Shown here one piece after another: positions 38,658 to 48,272 of a stretch of DNA of 64,000 bases. Position 1 is the stretch's first letter. Each line of letters opens with the position of its first letter. Location: contig CALLMM010000010.1 in assembly GCA_938005745.1 (NCBI GenBank), forward strand, positions 248,001-312,000, given 5' to 3'. Origin of the DNA: an uncultured Chthonomonadales bacterium (GTDB taxonomy: Bacteria; Armatimonadota; Chthonomonadetes; Chthonomonadales; CAJBBX01). The notes beneath the pieces were generated by a model, which was given only the letters and a program-made list of their open reading frames with translations, ran no database searches and was not told the DNA's origin. The translations under genes and the position numbers were made by a program.

Positions 38658-39779
38658 CTACCGACCGCCGCTCAAGCCTCCGCGCATGGGAGAGCTGGGA
38701 GCGCCGCTCAGTCCCGGAGGCATGGACATTCCGCCCATGCCGGGCATCCCGCCGCCCATTCCAGGCATGCCGCCCATGCTGGGCATGCCGCCGCGCATGC
38801 CGCCGGGAGCCGCCGCGCCGCCGCCGGTGGCGCCTGCGCCGCGCAGGATCATCAGGTTCGGGCGATTACGCTCGGTCTCGGCGATGGTGATGCCCACCAC
38901 CCGGGATCCCTTGCCGTCGCGCCGATCCAGCAGCTGGAAAGCGACTTTGGCTTTGGTGCTGTAGTCGAGGATCAGGTTGTCACCCTCTTTGACGACCGAA
39001 TCGGGCCAGCCGTAGAGGCGGTAGATCTTCTCCGCCGTGTCGCCCAGTATCACGCCGCGGGAGGTGCGATCCCCGCGCATCCCCGCCGGGCGATAGCCGA
39101 ACGACTGGATCTGAATAACGCGCCCGTCCTTGTTGAACAGGAACATGTAGGTGTTCTGTCCGCGCTCATAGACCCAGGTTACCTCGCCGTCGCCCTGCGA
39201 ACTCTGGCTGGAGGCGCCGCCCATTCCCACGCTGCCGCCGATCCCGCCGCCAGACATCGCACCGCCGGGCATAGGACCGATCCCTTCATCGTCATCGCCA
39301 AAGCGTCCACCGCGCATGCCGCCGCCCATTCCGGGCATGCCGCCCATGCTGGGCATACCGCCGCGCATGCCGCCGCCCATGCCGGAGAAGGCGCCGTAGT
39401 TCAGTCCGGGGGGAGGCCCGGTCACCGGTCCGCCGCCCATCATGCCGGGAGGCGCGGACATACCGCCACCCATCATCATGCCGCTGTAGCCGCCCATGCC
39501 GGGAGGCGGTCCGGAAGGCAGTCCAGGCAAGCCGCCGGGAGCGCCCCCGCCGAAGCCCTGCTGTCTCCCGCCGGTCTGTCCGCCCTCCAGACCCGAAACC
39601 GCGCCTACCTCAATACGGGTCGGCGGACCGTGCAGCCTGAGTACTTCGTTCCACGGGCGCATAATGCGAACGCCGAGAAGCTCGCGTTCCGGGCGCGCCT
39701 GGGCGAAAGACGGGAGCGCGGCCAGTGTCAACAGACCGGTTGCAGCCAGGCACGCGGCTCCGCCAATAAGTCGTCGCAT
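38658..39779 (-). CDS. Secreted protein with Met/Gly/Pro-rich low-complexity blocks
   Basis: MRRLIGGAACLAATGLLTLAALPSFAQA signal peptide; blocks of GGMRGGMPSMGGMPGMGGGM either side of a central folded region. Confidence 0.75.
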   Translation of the reverse strand: MRRLIGGAACLAATGLLTLAALPSFAQARPERELLGVRIMRPWNEVLRLHGPPTRIEVGAVSGLEGGQTGGRQQGFGGGAPGGLPGLPSGPPPGMGGYSGMMMGGGMSAPPGMMGGGPVTGPPPGLNYGAFSGMGGGMRGGMPSMGGMPGMGGGMRGGRFGDDDEGIGPMPGGAMSGGGIGGSVGMGGASSQSSQGDGEVTWVYERGQNTYMFLFNKDGRVIQIQSFGYRPAGMRGDRTSRGVILGDTAEKIYRLYGWPDSVVKEGDNLILDYSTKAKVAFQLLDRRDGKGSRVVGITIAETERNRPNLMILRGAGATGGGAAAPGGMRGGMPSMGGMPGMGGGMPGMGGMSMPPGLSGAPSSPMRGGLSGGR

Positions 39780-40144
39780 TGAGTATCCCTCCTGAGAGTA
39801 AGGCAAGAAATCCGGTCGAATAGTCCTGCATTCATTTTACGCTTTTTGCGCGCCGAATTCCTTCCTTTTGTCGGTAATTTGCATGAAATCTTCACGGATG
39901 ATGTTCCGCCTGCGAAAGACAGCCCGTGACGCCACGACGGCTGTCGCGGAGCGGCGCGAGGATCGGCAGGAGCCTTCTCCTCCATCGCCTGTCTGACATT
40001 TGGACGATACGCGCTTTCGCGGGGTTACACCTCCGCGGAAAAAAACGTTGTCCGTCGCCGCAGGGATTCCCGATGCGTGGAGAGCATGGAGGGAGCGGAG
40101 CGCGGAGAGCAGGCGGCGCACGGCTCTCCGCGTCGCGGCAGAAC

Positions 40145-41473
40145 TCAGAGCGTGTAGTCGGAGGGTTTGATCTCGATCCGGGTGCCCCGGGCGATGGCTT
40201 CGTTGGCGCGGCAGGCGGCGACGGTGCAGCCCAGCGCCTCCCTCCAGTCGCAGGTGACCGGGGAGCCGGTGCGGATGCTGTTGAAGAAGTCCTCCAGCTC
40301 CAGCAGGTAGCTGCTCTTGCCTGCCACGCTGCCGGACAGGGTCCTCTCCCCGACCTTGACGCCGGACTGATTGAGCTTTTTGGTCGCCTCCGGGTCGAGC
40401 TTCAGCCCGGACTGTCCGCGCTGTCCCGTCTCTTTGTTGACCGCGCTCTTCATCCAGTCTTCCTGCTGCGCGCGCGGCTCGCGGAAGCAGGCGCTGCTCA
40501 CCTTGCGGTCTTCCGAGATGATGAGGGTGCCTCCGTCGCCCATAAACTGCTCGTAGTAGCCGTCGTACTGATTGGTGGTCAGGGAGGTGTAGGCGAACCG
40601 GACGTTGTTGGGGTACTCAAACAGGACCATTACGTTGTCGTAGACGGTGCGTCCGTCCTTCCAGTAGTCTATGCCGCCCATGCCGATGACGGCGGTCGGC
40701 ACGGCTCCCAAAAACCAGTTAACGGCGTGTATCTGGTGCGTGCCAAGCTCCGCCATCAGTCCCTGCGAGTACTCTTTATACAGACGCCAGTTCCAGTGAC
40801 GGTCGTTGGTATCTTTGGGGACGGGCGTGCGCCGCCAGGAGCCGTTGCGGTTCCACTGGGCGCGGATATGCGTGATCTTGCCGCAGACTTTCGCGCTGTG
40901 GATCATCTCCCAGGCGTGATTGTAGAGCACGTCGGCGCGCCGCTGATGTCCGATCTGCAGGATCTTCTTTGCGTCCAGCGCGGCGCGCGCCATCGCCTTC
41001 GCCGACGGAATATCATACGCCATCATCTTCTCGCAGAAGACCTGCTTGCCCGCCTTCAGCGCGTCTATGGCGATCGGAGCATGCAGATAGAGGGGGGTCG
41101 CGATCAGGACGGCTTCGATATCCGGGCGGTCGAGCAGGGCGCGGTAGTCCTTATAGCCCTGCGCTCCAGGAACGTCCTTGAGGGCGCGCTGAAGGTTCGG
41201 CTCGTAGATGTCGCAGACGGCGACCATCTTCACGCCCGGCACGCTCAGGGCGGATTTGAAAATCTGACCGTAGCCCTGCGTGCCGACGCCGATGATGCCG
41301 CAGTTGACCGGGCGGCTCTCTTTCAGCGCGGCTTCGCGCCTCTCCTGCGCCTCCGCCGCATAGGTCAGCGAGACGCCCATGGCGGCGGCGATCGCGGCGG
41401 CTCCCTGTATGAAGTCGCGGCGGGAGACTGCGCTGTCCGCCAGAGTGATCTGCGGTTGGCGATCCTGGGTCAT
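40145..41473 (-). CDS. Gfo/Idh/MocA-family oxidoreductase with Tat-like signal
   Basis: SRRDFIQGAAAIAAAMG; VNCGIIGVGTQGYGQIFKSAL...VAVCDIYEPNLQRA; CEKMMAYDIPSAKAMARAA. Confidence 0.92.
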   Translation of the reverse strand: MTQDRQPQITLADSAVSRRDFIQGAAAIAAAMGVSLTYAAEAQERREAALKESRPVNCGIIGVGTQGYGQIFKSALSVPGVKMVAVCDIYEPNLQRALKDVPGAQGYKDYRALLDRPDIEAVLIATPLYLHAPIAIDALKAGKQVFCEKMMAYDIPSAKAMARAALDAKKILQIGHQRRADVLYNHAWEMIHSAKVCGKITHIRAQWNRNGSWRRTPVPKDTNDRHWNWRLYKEYSQGLMAELGTHQIHAVNWFLGAVPTAVIGMGGIDYWKDGRTVYDNVMVLFEYPNNVRFAYTSLTTNQYDGYYEQFMGDGGTLIISEDRKVSSACFREPRAQQEDWMKSAVNKETGQRGQSGLKLDPEATKKLNQSGVKVGERTLSGSVAGKSSYLLELEDFFNSIRTGSPVTCDWREALGCTVAACRANEAIARGTRIEIKPSDYTL

Positions 41474-41490
41474 CGAATCTTCTCCTTGTA

Positions 41491-42426
41491 CTATCTGGGA
41501 CCGGGCTTGCGCGGAGGCGCGGGATTTTTCGGCGAAGTTTGCGGTCTGGGAAGCCTGGGCGGTCGCGCCTCGAATCGCTGCCTTTTCATTGCCGCCGCCA
41601 TCGTTTGCCACTCCGGCTCCGGCACGCGCCGGACATGCCCGTCCGCAAACGCCACCCCGCGCGTATTATCCGGCGCTGCGCTCATCTCGTAGAACATCAC
41701 CGTCTCGGCGGGGCTTTCCACTCCCGGCGACAGCGCGAACGAGAGCGCGGGATTCGGCTGATACGGCTCTTTTGTCTCCGGGTGCATCCAGACCGCCTGA
41801 TCTTTGACATACGGCATCACCGCCTCCCGGACCGCCTCGCTGTTTTTCATCGGCGGGTAGACGTCGTCGTAGTCCTGGCAGTACATCAACACGCCCAGCG
41901 CGATCTGTTTGAGATTGTTTTCGGAGGTCTCATTGACCGCGGGCTTGCTCGCCTCGACATGCTCGGCGATCTCCTGCTCCAGATCGAATGCGCGGATGTC
42001 GTTGAGATGCCCCGCGCTCTTGAGATGGATGAGCGACAGCGAAAGCGTCGTCTCCGGGGTGAGCGGCTCAGGCTTTGGCAGCGACTCCGGTCCGCCCCGC
42101 ATCAGGGCGGCGAAGTTTGTCGGTCGGGAGGAGGCGCGATAGGCGACCAGGTAGGTCTCCGTTCCGATCGTTACCATCTGCCCCTGCGTGTAGTAGACGT
42201 TGCCGCCGATCATGCCGCCGAGCATCGCCGCGTAGAACCCGGTGTCGCCGGCTCCGCTGAGGGTGATGCGTGTCCAGTCCGCATTCAGATCCTTCATCTT
42301 CCGGGTGAGCGGAAACGTCTTGCCGGACAGCAGCGACTGCAGGTCCGCGCTGCTGCCGGAGGGATTCTGCGCGTAGACGGGCAACGCCAGCATCGCCAGC
42401 GTTATCAGAAACGCGATCCGTCGCAT
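41491..42426 (-). CDS. Secreted hypothetical with DUF1559/prepilin-like C-terminal region (NTRGVAFADGHVRRV)
   Basis: Signal peptide; NNLKQIALGVLMYCQDYDDVYPP...MYEMSAAPDNTRGVAFADGHVRRVPE resembles the H-x9-DG-type C-terminus of Planctomycete/Armatimonadota prepilin-like proteins. Confidence 0.7.
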   Translation of the reverse strand: MRRIAFLITLAMLALPVYAQNPSGSSADLQSLLSGKTFPLTRKMKDLNADWTRITLSGAGDTGFYAAMLGGMIGGNVYYTQGQMVTIGTETYLVAYRASSRPTNFAALMRGGPESLPKPEPLTPETTLSLSLIHLKSAGHLNDIRAFDLEQEIAEHVEASKPAVNETSENNLKQIALGVLMYCQDYDDVYPPMKNSEAVREAVMPYVKDQAVWMHPETKEPYQPNPALSFALSPGVESPAETVMFYEMSAAPDNTRGVAFADGHVRRVPEPEWQTMAAAMKRQRFEARPPRLPRPQTSPKNPAPPRKPGPR

Positions 42427-42492
42427 CCTCGTCTCTCCTTCTGTCTCATAGACTGCGTGGACGCCGATGATCCGTCTGCGGCGAAGACGGCG

Positions 42493-43599
42493 CTAGTCGA
42501 ACCCGATGCGGGTGATCTCCAGAGTTCGATCTGCCTGCTCATGCATCATTATAACACGTATGTTGGGATGGGCGCGGCAGTAGTCGCGCGCCCCCTCCGG
42601 TCCCAGCACAAAAAAGGCGGTCGAAAGGGCGTCGCTGTCGGCTGCGGCGGGAGCGATCACCGAGACGCTGAGCGCGCCCTGCGAGGGACTGCCGGTCAGC
42701 GGGTCCAGAATGTGGCTGTAGCGGACGCCCTCCGACTCGAAAAACTGCTCGTAGCTGCCGGAGGTGGAGAGCGCCTGATCGCGCAGAGAGAGCGTCTCGA
42801 TCGGCGTCTCATGGTCGCGGGGATCGCGCAGCGTGAACTCCCATGCCTCGGCGTCGGGGGGCGATCCCAGCGCGTAGATCGTGCTCTGTCCCCCGTGCAC
42901 AACCGCCCGCGAGACGTGGTAGAACCGCAGGGTCTCCACGGCGGCGTCTACGGCATACCCTTTGCCGATCGCGCCCAGATTGAGCGATAGCTGCGGCGCG
43001 GTGAAGCGGATCAGGTGATCCTCGTCATCGAAGAGGATGCGGTACATCCCGACGTTTTCCAGCGCGGCGCGGATCTCCTCCTCCGACGGAACCCGCCCCT
43101 CGCCCCGGCGGAACCCCCACAGGCGGGTCAGAGGATCGGTCGTAATATCAAAGGCGCCCTCTGTCTGCAGGTTGAGGGCGGCGCATCGTTTCAGCAGATG
43201 GTAGAGACGCGGCTCCAGCCGGACCCACTGATGCGGGGCGTGCTGATTGAGGCGCGAGATGTCGCTGTCCTCGCGATAGTGGCTCAACTGCCGCTCCAGC
43301 CGCTCTATTTCGTCCAGAGCCTCCTCCGCCGCTCCGATGAGCATCTCCCGCTCTCTGCCCGCTAGATAGATCTCGAACAGGCTGCCCATCGCGGCGCGCT
43401 GTACGCGGGGAAAGACCCACTCCGACGCGGCGGTCGGCGGGTCAGAGGCGGGCGTGCTGGAGACGGGAGCGGGCTGCGTCAGCGCGACCTTTGGCGTCGG
43501 TCCCGGGCGGTAGTCTGCCGCTTTCGGCTCCGGCGGCTCCTCATCAGCCAGTTTTTCCAGCCAGCGCATGAAAGCGCGACCAAACAGGTAGGAGAACAT
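42493..43599 (-). CDS. apbE: FAD:protein FMN transferase (ApbE family)
   Basis: AMGSLFEIYLAG, NLGAIGKGYAVDAAVETLR, YSHILDPLTGSPSQG, DALSTAFFVLG. Confidence 0.93.
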   Translation of the reverse strand: MFSYLFGRAFMRWLEKLADEEPPEPKAADYRPGPTPKVALTQPAPVSSTPASDPPTAASEWVFPRVQRAAMGSLFEIYLAGREREMLIGAAEEALDEIERLERQLSHYREDSDISRLNQHAPHQWVRLEPRLYHLLKRCAALNLQTEGAFDITTDPLTRLWGFRRGEGRVPSEEEIRAALENVGMYRILFDDEDHLIRFTAPQLSLNLGAIGKGYAVDAAVETLRFYHVSRAVVHGGQSTIYALGSPPDAEAWEFTLRDPRDHETPIETLSLRDQALSTSGSYEQFFESEGVRYSHILDPLTGSPSQGALSVSVIAPAAADSDALSTAFFVLGPEGARDYCRAHPNIRVIMMHEQADRTLEITRIGFD

Positions 43600-43616
43600 G
43601 CTGTTTCGGGTTCGGG

Positions 43617-43645
43617 TTGATATGCATACAATGTTACTATATCAT
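43617..43645 (+). promoter_or_regulatory. Sigma70-type promoter upstream of the metalloprotease
   Basis: TTGATA (43617-43622), 17 nt, TATCAT (43640-43645). Confidence 0.5.
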
Positions 43646-43825
43646 AGATCGCCGGAAACTCCAACACATGGGGAAGCCGCACAATTTCCCGCGTGCCGGC
43701 AGGAGATTGAGGACACGGAATCTAACCTTGCCCCGTAATGATAGGGAGTATTCAGTTCGTCGCGGTTTCGAAGAGCCGGCGGCGCGACTCTTCGGACGCG
43801 CAACGGCGCATCCATTCTTCAGGAG

Positions 43826-46800
43826 ATGATGTTTATGAGAAATCGTATGAGGCTGATCGGGCTGACGCTGTTCCTGGCTCTGGTCAGCGTCGCTGCGACG
43901 GCGCAGGAGAAGGTGCTGCTCCAGTACAAGGCGCAGGTCGGGCAGACGGTTCGCTATCGCTCCGAGGGCAAGCTGACGATCGAAGCCATGGGGCAGAAGA
44001 TCAATCAGGAGCAGAAGCAGACCGAGAAGGTTACCTTCACCGCCGTGTCGCCGTCGGGCGAGATCACGTTGGAGAAGGAGGAGGAGTCCTCGGAGGTTAC
44101 CATCGAGGGGCAGTCGGTTCCTTCGGACAACGAGAAGACGAAAGAGACCATCGTCATCCGCCCCAACGGCGCACTGGTCTCCTATAAATCCACGGCGCAG
44201 CCGGAGCAGGCGAAGATCTCGGCGCGCCTCTACGCCGCCAGCACCGTGATCTTCTCCGACAAGCCGGTCGGGGTCGGCGATAAGTGGACGCACGAGACGA
44301 AAGCCGACGAGGAGATCGGCGTGCGCGCGGGCAGGGCGGAGTACGAGGTGCTCGGCTTCGAGAAGTACAACGGCATAGACGCGGTGCGGGTGAAGATGAC
44401 CTACCAGGAGTCGGAAGGCTCTCCGGCGATGATCGCGCGCGGCACGTTCTGGATTGAGAAGTCCTCCGGCGATACGCTCAAAAGCGAGTCGGAGGTGGAG
44501 AACCTGATCCTGGAGTTCGCCGGCGTGAAGGTAACCGCCAGCGGCAAGGGGACCGGCGAGCGGATCAGCGGCAGCCCGCTGGGCGGCGCGCCGGCAGAAG
44601 GCGGGCAGACTGCCTCCGCCAAACCGGAGCCGAAGAAGGAGAAGACCATTGACGAGACGGTCAAGGACTTCGAGAAGATGGAGGGCGTCTTCATCCTCTA
44701 CCGCAAGCGCGAGAGCGGACGCGATACGATCTATCTGGAGTTGAAGGAGGAGCAGCTCAATCAGTTGATGATGCTGCAGGCGACCGCCAGCACGGGCACC
44801 TCCGATCAGGTGGTGGCGGGCGACCCGATCAACGACATTCTCTTCAAGTTCGTGCGCGCCAACGAGGAGCGTCTCTATCTGGTCCTCCCGAATATCAACT
44901 TCCGCGCCGCCGACGGCAAGCCGATCAGGCGTTCGGTGGATCGCGCCTTCGCCGAATCGATCCTGGAGGCGTTCAAGATCGAAGCCCGGCAGCCGGAGCG
45001 CAAGAGCCTGCTGATCAACGTCAGCGATCTCTTTCGGGGCGACATCGCGCAGGTGAGCGCGCTGTTCCGAAGCGGAGGCGGCTCGCTGCCGATCCAGGGG
45101 CTTCAGCGAGGCGCAAACTACTCCCTCGACCGCGACAAGACCTCGGTGGTGGCGATCAAGGTCTTCCCGGACAACCTCTTCATCCAGTCGGAGTATAACT
45201 TCACTAGCTCCACCGGCGGAGGCGCGGGGATCGGCAGCATTCTGGGAGGCGGCGGGACGCTTCCGGATAGTCGCAGCGCGGTCATTCGCGTCAACTACAA
45301 CCTGTTCCCTCTCCGGGACAACGGTTTCCGTCCGCGTCTGGCGGACCCGCGCGTCGGCTACTTCTACACGGAGTATGAGGACTACACCAGCGACGCCAGC
45401 ATGGACCGGAAGGTGCGCTACATCTACCGCTGGCACATCGAGAAAGCCGATCCCACCGCAAAGCTCTCTCCGCCGAAGAAGCCTATCGTCTTCTGGATGG
45501 ACAATGCGATCCCGACCGAGTATCGCGAGGCGGTGCGCGAAGGGATTCTGATGTGGAATAAGGCGTTCGAGCGGATCGGGGTTCGGGACGCGATCGTCGT
45601 CAAACAGATGCCCGATGACGCCGACTTCGATCACGCGGATATGCGCTACAACGTGATCCGCTGGTCTACCACCGAAAGCTCGCCCTACGGAGCCATCGCG
45701 CTGTTCCGCGTGAACCGGCTGACCGGGGAGATCCTCAACGCCGGCATCACCATTGACGCGGAAGCGACGCGCACCACCAAATACGGACGGAGAGTGCAGG
45801 TCAGTCCGGCAACCTACTTCGACCAGATGGACGCACCGCAGACTCACGCCTGCAACGATCCGCGCCGGTGTAACCATGCGCTGATGGCGGCGCAGGAGGC
45901 GTGGCTTGGATGGAGCGCACTAAGCCTGCTTGCGCCGGTCTCGCAGGCGGATGAGAAGGTCTTCGTACACGCGTTTCTGCGCGAGATGGTCGCGCATGAG
46001 ATGGGGCACATCCTCGGACTGCGGCATAACTTTATCGCCAGTACCCTCAACACGCCGGATCAGCTTCGCAGCAGCCGACGGCTGCAGGAGACGGGCGTTA
46101 CGGCTTCGGTGATGGAGTACGCCCCGTTCAACCTCTTCGCGCTGCGGCAGAAGGGCGTTCCCTTCTTCTCGCCGACCATCGGTCCCTACGATAAGTTCGC
46201 CATTGAGTACGGCTATACGCCGCTTCCCGGAAAGACCCCGCAGGAGGAGCTGCCGGCGCTGCAGAGGATCGCTTCGCGCACCAACCTGCCCGGTCTTGCC
46301 TGGCAGGGCGACGAGTACGCCGACTCCTTCGATCCCGCCATCGTCCGCTTCGATCTGGGCAGCGACCCGATGGAGTACTATACGCGCCGTCTGCAGACGA
46401 CCCGCTTCCTGCTGATGAACCTGGGAAGCCGCGTGCCGAAGAAGGGCGAGAGCTACTGGGAGTTCACGCGCCAGTTCAACGGCTTGTTGAACGCCTACGC
46501 CTCCGCCGCCGCCAGCGCGACCCGCTATATCGGCGGACTGAACATGAACCGCAACCATCGGGGCGATGAGCGCGAGAAGCCGACGCTGGTTCCGGTTGAC
46601 AGCAGCCATCAGCGCAGGGCGATGAACCTGCTCAACACCTACATCTTCTCAGAGCGAGCCTTCTCGTTCCCCGCCAGCTACTTCACGCGGATGACCACCG
46701 AGCCGTATGGAGATATGCTCTCGATTGTATCCGGAAGCGCGCAGCCGGACTTTCCGGTGCGGGACACCTTCTCCAACATCCAGCGCTCCGCGCTGCGCCG

Positions 46801-47254
46801 GCTGTTCAGTACGGCGGTGCTGCGCCGCATCGCCAACAACGAGTTCAAGGTCGGCGAGAGCAACAACCCGTTCACGCTGGCGGAGCTGTATCAGTCGGTG
46901 GGAAGAACGGTCTGGTCGGATGTCGGGGGCGGCAGGAGCGTTCCGGCGCTTCGCCGCGCACTGCAGCGCAGCCATCTCGATCTGATGATTGAGATGGTGA
47001 TCAATCCGCCCGCCAACACTCCCGACGACGCCCGGATGCTGGCATGGGATCAACTGCGCCAGCTTCGCACGCGGATCGGCGCGGCGCGCCGATCGGGAGG
47101 ATACGACACCTACACCCGCCTGCATCTGGACGAGGCGTTGATGCGGATCAACCGCGCGCTGGATGCCCGCCAGATGATCGGCGCGCCCGCGCCGCCGCAG
47201 CCCAGTCTGCTCCAACTCCTGCTGGGTGGCAGTGCGCAGCCGGGGCAGCCCTGA
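43826..47254 (+). CDS. Secreted zinc-dependent metalloprotease (DUF5117/DUF4953-type) with an N-terminal DUF6263-like domain
   Basis: MVAHEMGHILGLRHNF zinc motif; signal peptide; N-terminal LLQYKAQVGQTVRYRSEGKLTIEAMGQKINQEQKQTEKVTF repeat-like beta domain. Confidence 0.85.
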   Translation: MMFMRNRMRLIGLTLFLALVSVAATAQEKVLLQYKAQVGQTVRYRSEGKLTIEAMGQKINQEQKQTEKVTFTAVSPSGEITLEKEEESSEVTIEGQSVPSDNEKTKETIVIRPNGALVSYKSTAQPEQAKISARLYAASTVIFSDKPVGVGDKWTHETKADEEIGVRAGRAEYEVLGFEKYNGIDAVRVKMTYQESEGSPAMIARGTFWIEKSSGDTLKSESEVENLILEFAGVKVTASGKGTGERISGSPLGGAPAEGGQTASAKPEPKKEKTIDETVKDFEKMEGVFILYRKRESGRDTIYLELKEEQLNQLMMLQATASTGTSDQVVAGDPINDILFKFVRANEERLYLVLPNINFRAADGKPIRRSVDRAFAESILEAFKIEARQPERKSLLINVSDLFRGDIAQVSALFRSGGGSLPIQGLQRGANYSLDRDKTSVVAIKVFPDNLFIQSEYNFTSSTGGGAGIGSILGGGGTLPDSRSAVIRVNYNLFPLRDNGFRPRLADPRVGYFYTEYEDYTSDASMDRKVRYIYRWHIEKADPTAKLSPPKKPIVFWMDNAIPTEYREAVREGILMWNKAFERIGVRDAIVVKQMPDDADFDHADMRYNVIRWSTTESSPYGAIALFRVNRLTGEILNAGITIDAEATRTTKYGRRVQVSPATYFDQMDAPQTHACNDPRRCNHALMAAQEAWLGWSALSLLAPVSQADEKVFVHAFLREMVAHEMGHILGLRHNFIASTLNTPDQLRSSRRLQETGVTASVMEYAPFNLFALRQKGVPFFSPTIGPYDKFAIEYGYTPLPGKTPQEELPALQRIASRTNLPGLAWQGDEYADSFDPAIVRFDLGSDPMEYYTRRLQTTRFLLMNLGSRVPKKGESYWEFTRQFNGLLNAYASAAASATRYIGGLNMNRNHRGDEREKPTLVPVDSSHQRRAMNLLNTYIFSERAFSFPASYFTRMTTEPYGDMLSIVSGSAQPDFPVRDTFSNIQRSALRRLFSTAVLRRIANNEFKVGESNNPFTLAELYQSVGRTVWSDVGGGRSVPALRRALQRSHLDLMIEMVINPPANTPDDARMLAWDQLRQLRTRIGAARRSGGYDTYTRLHLDEALMRINRALDARQMIGAPAPPQPSLLQLLLGGSAQPGQP

Positions 47255-47262
47255 CACAGGGA

Positions 47263-47300
47263 GACCGGAGCGATGCCGGGAGGCGGCGCTCCGGTCTTTT
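47263..47300 (+). terminator. Rho-independent terminator
   Basis: GACCGGAGCG (47263-47272)/CGCTCCGGTC (47287-47296) then TTTT. Confidence 0.75.
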
Positions 47301-47318
47301 CGTTCAAAGGAGAAAAGG

Positions 47319-48242
47319 ATGGACTACGGTCACATTGCAGGCGTCGAAAAGCCGATCTCCCGCCTGGTACTGGGAACGATGGTCTGCACCACCGATAACA
47401 TGGAACTCACCGCCCTGCTGCTCGACTCCTTTGTGGCGGCGGGCGGAAACTGCTTTGATCTGGCGCACGTCTACGGCGCAGGAAAGACCGAGCGCGCCCT
47501 CGGACTGTGGATGAAGGAGCGCGGCAATCGTCAGCAGGTGGTCCTGATAGACAAGGGGGCGCATCACAATCAGGATCGCCGACGGGTAACGCCCTACGAT
47601 ATCGCCGCCGATCTTCACGACTCGCTGGCGCGTCTGCAGACCGACTATATTGACATCTACCTGCTGCATCGCGACGACCCGAGCGTCCCGGTCGGTCCCA
47701 TTGTCGAGGCGTTGAACGAGCACAGGGCGTTGGGGCGGATCCATGCCTTTGGCGGCTCGAACTGGACTGCCGCGCGCATCCAGGAAGCCAACGACTACGC
47801 AGCGGCGCATGGTCTGCAGGGATTCTGCGCCAGCAGTCCCTATTTCGGGCTGGCGATACAGAATGAGCCGACTTGGAGCGAGTGCGTCGCGCTCACTCCC
47901 GCCGATCACGCTTGGCACCGGGAGCATCAGTTCCCGCTCCTGCCCTGGTCGAGTCAGGCGAGCGGCTTCTTTACCGGACGCTACTCGCCGCAGACGCGAG
48001 ACAACCCGGATGTGGTGCGAGTCTACTACAATGAGACCAACTGGGAGCGGCTGCGCCGCGCCCGCGAACTGGCGGCGCAGAAAAACGCGACCTCCAATCA
48101 GATCGCGCTGGCGTATGTGCTGCACCAGCCCTTCCCGGTCTTTCCGCTGGTCGGTCCGCGCACGGTGGAGGAGCTGAACGACACGCTCGGCGCGTTGAAG
48201 ATCTCTCTGACGCCGGAGGAGGTGCGCTATCTGGAGGCATGA
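47319..48242 (+). CDS. Aldo/keto reductase family protein
   Basis: NCFDLAHVYGAGKTERALGLWMKER, LQTDYIDIYLLHRDDPSVPVG, PLVGPRTVEELND. Confidence 0.93.
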   Translation: MDYGHIAGVEKPISRLVLGTMVCTTDNMELTALLLDSFVAAGGNCFDLAHVYGAGKTERALGLWMKERGNRQQVVLIDKGAHHNQDRRRVTPYDIAADLHDSLARLQTDYIDIYLLHRDDPSVPVGPIVEALNEHRALGRIHAFGGSNWTAARIQEANDYAAAHGLQGFCASSPYFGLAIQNEPTWSECVALTPADHAWHREHQFPLLPWSSQASGFFTGRYSPQTRDNPDVVRVYYNETNWERLRRARELAAQKNATSNQIALAYVLHQPFPVFPLVGPRTVEELNDTLGALKISLTPEEVRYLEA

Positions 48243-48272
48243 CCTCGCCGCCAGAGCCGCAGGAGTGAACCG

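Noticed and set aside
38514-39782. His/Ala-rich 422-aa plus ORF (HAGHAAHS repeats)
   Set aside because: Reverse-strand reading of the Met/Gly/Pro codon repeats of the secreted protein; not an independent gene.
43637-45877. 746-aa minus ORF opposite the metalloprotease
   Set aside because: Shadow ORF; the plus strand has a signal peptide and HExxH motif.
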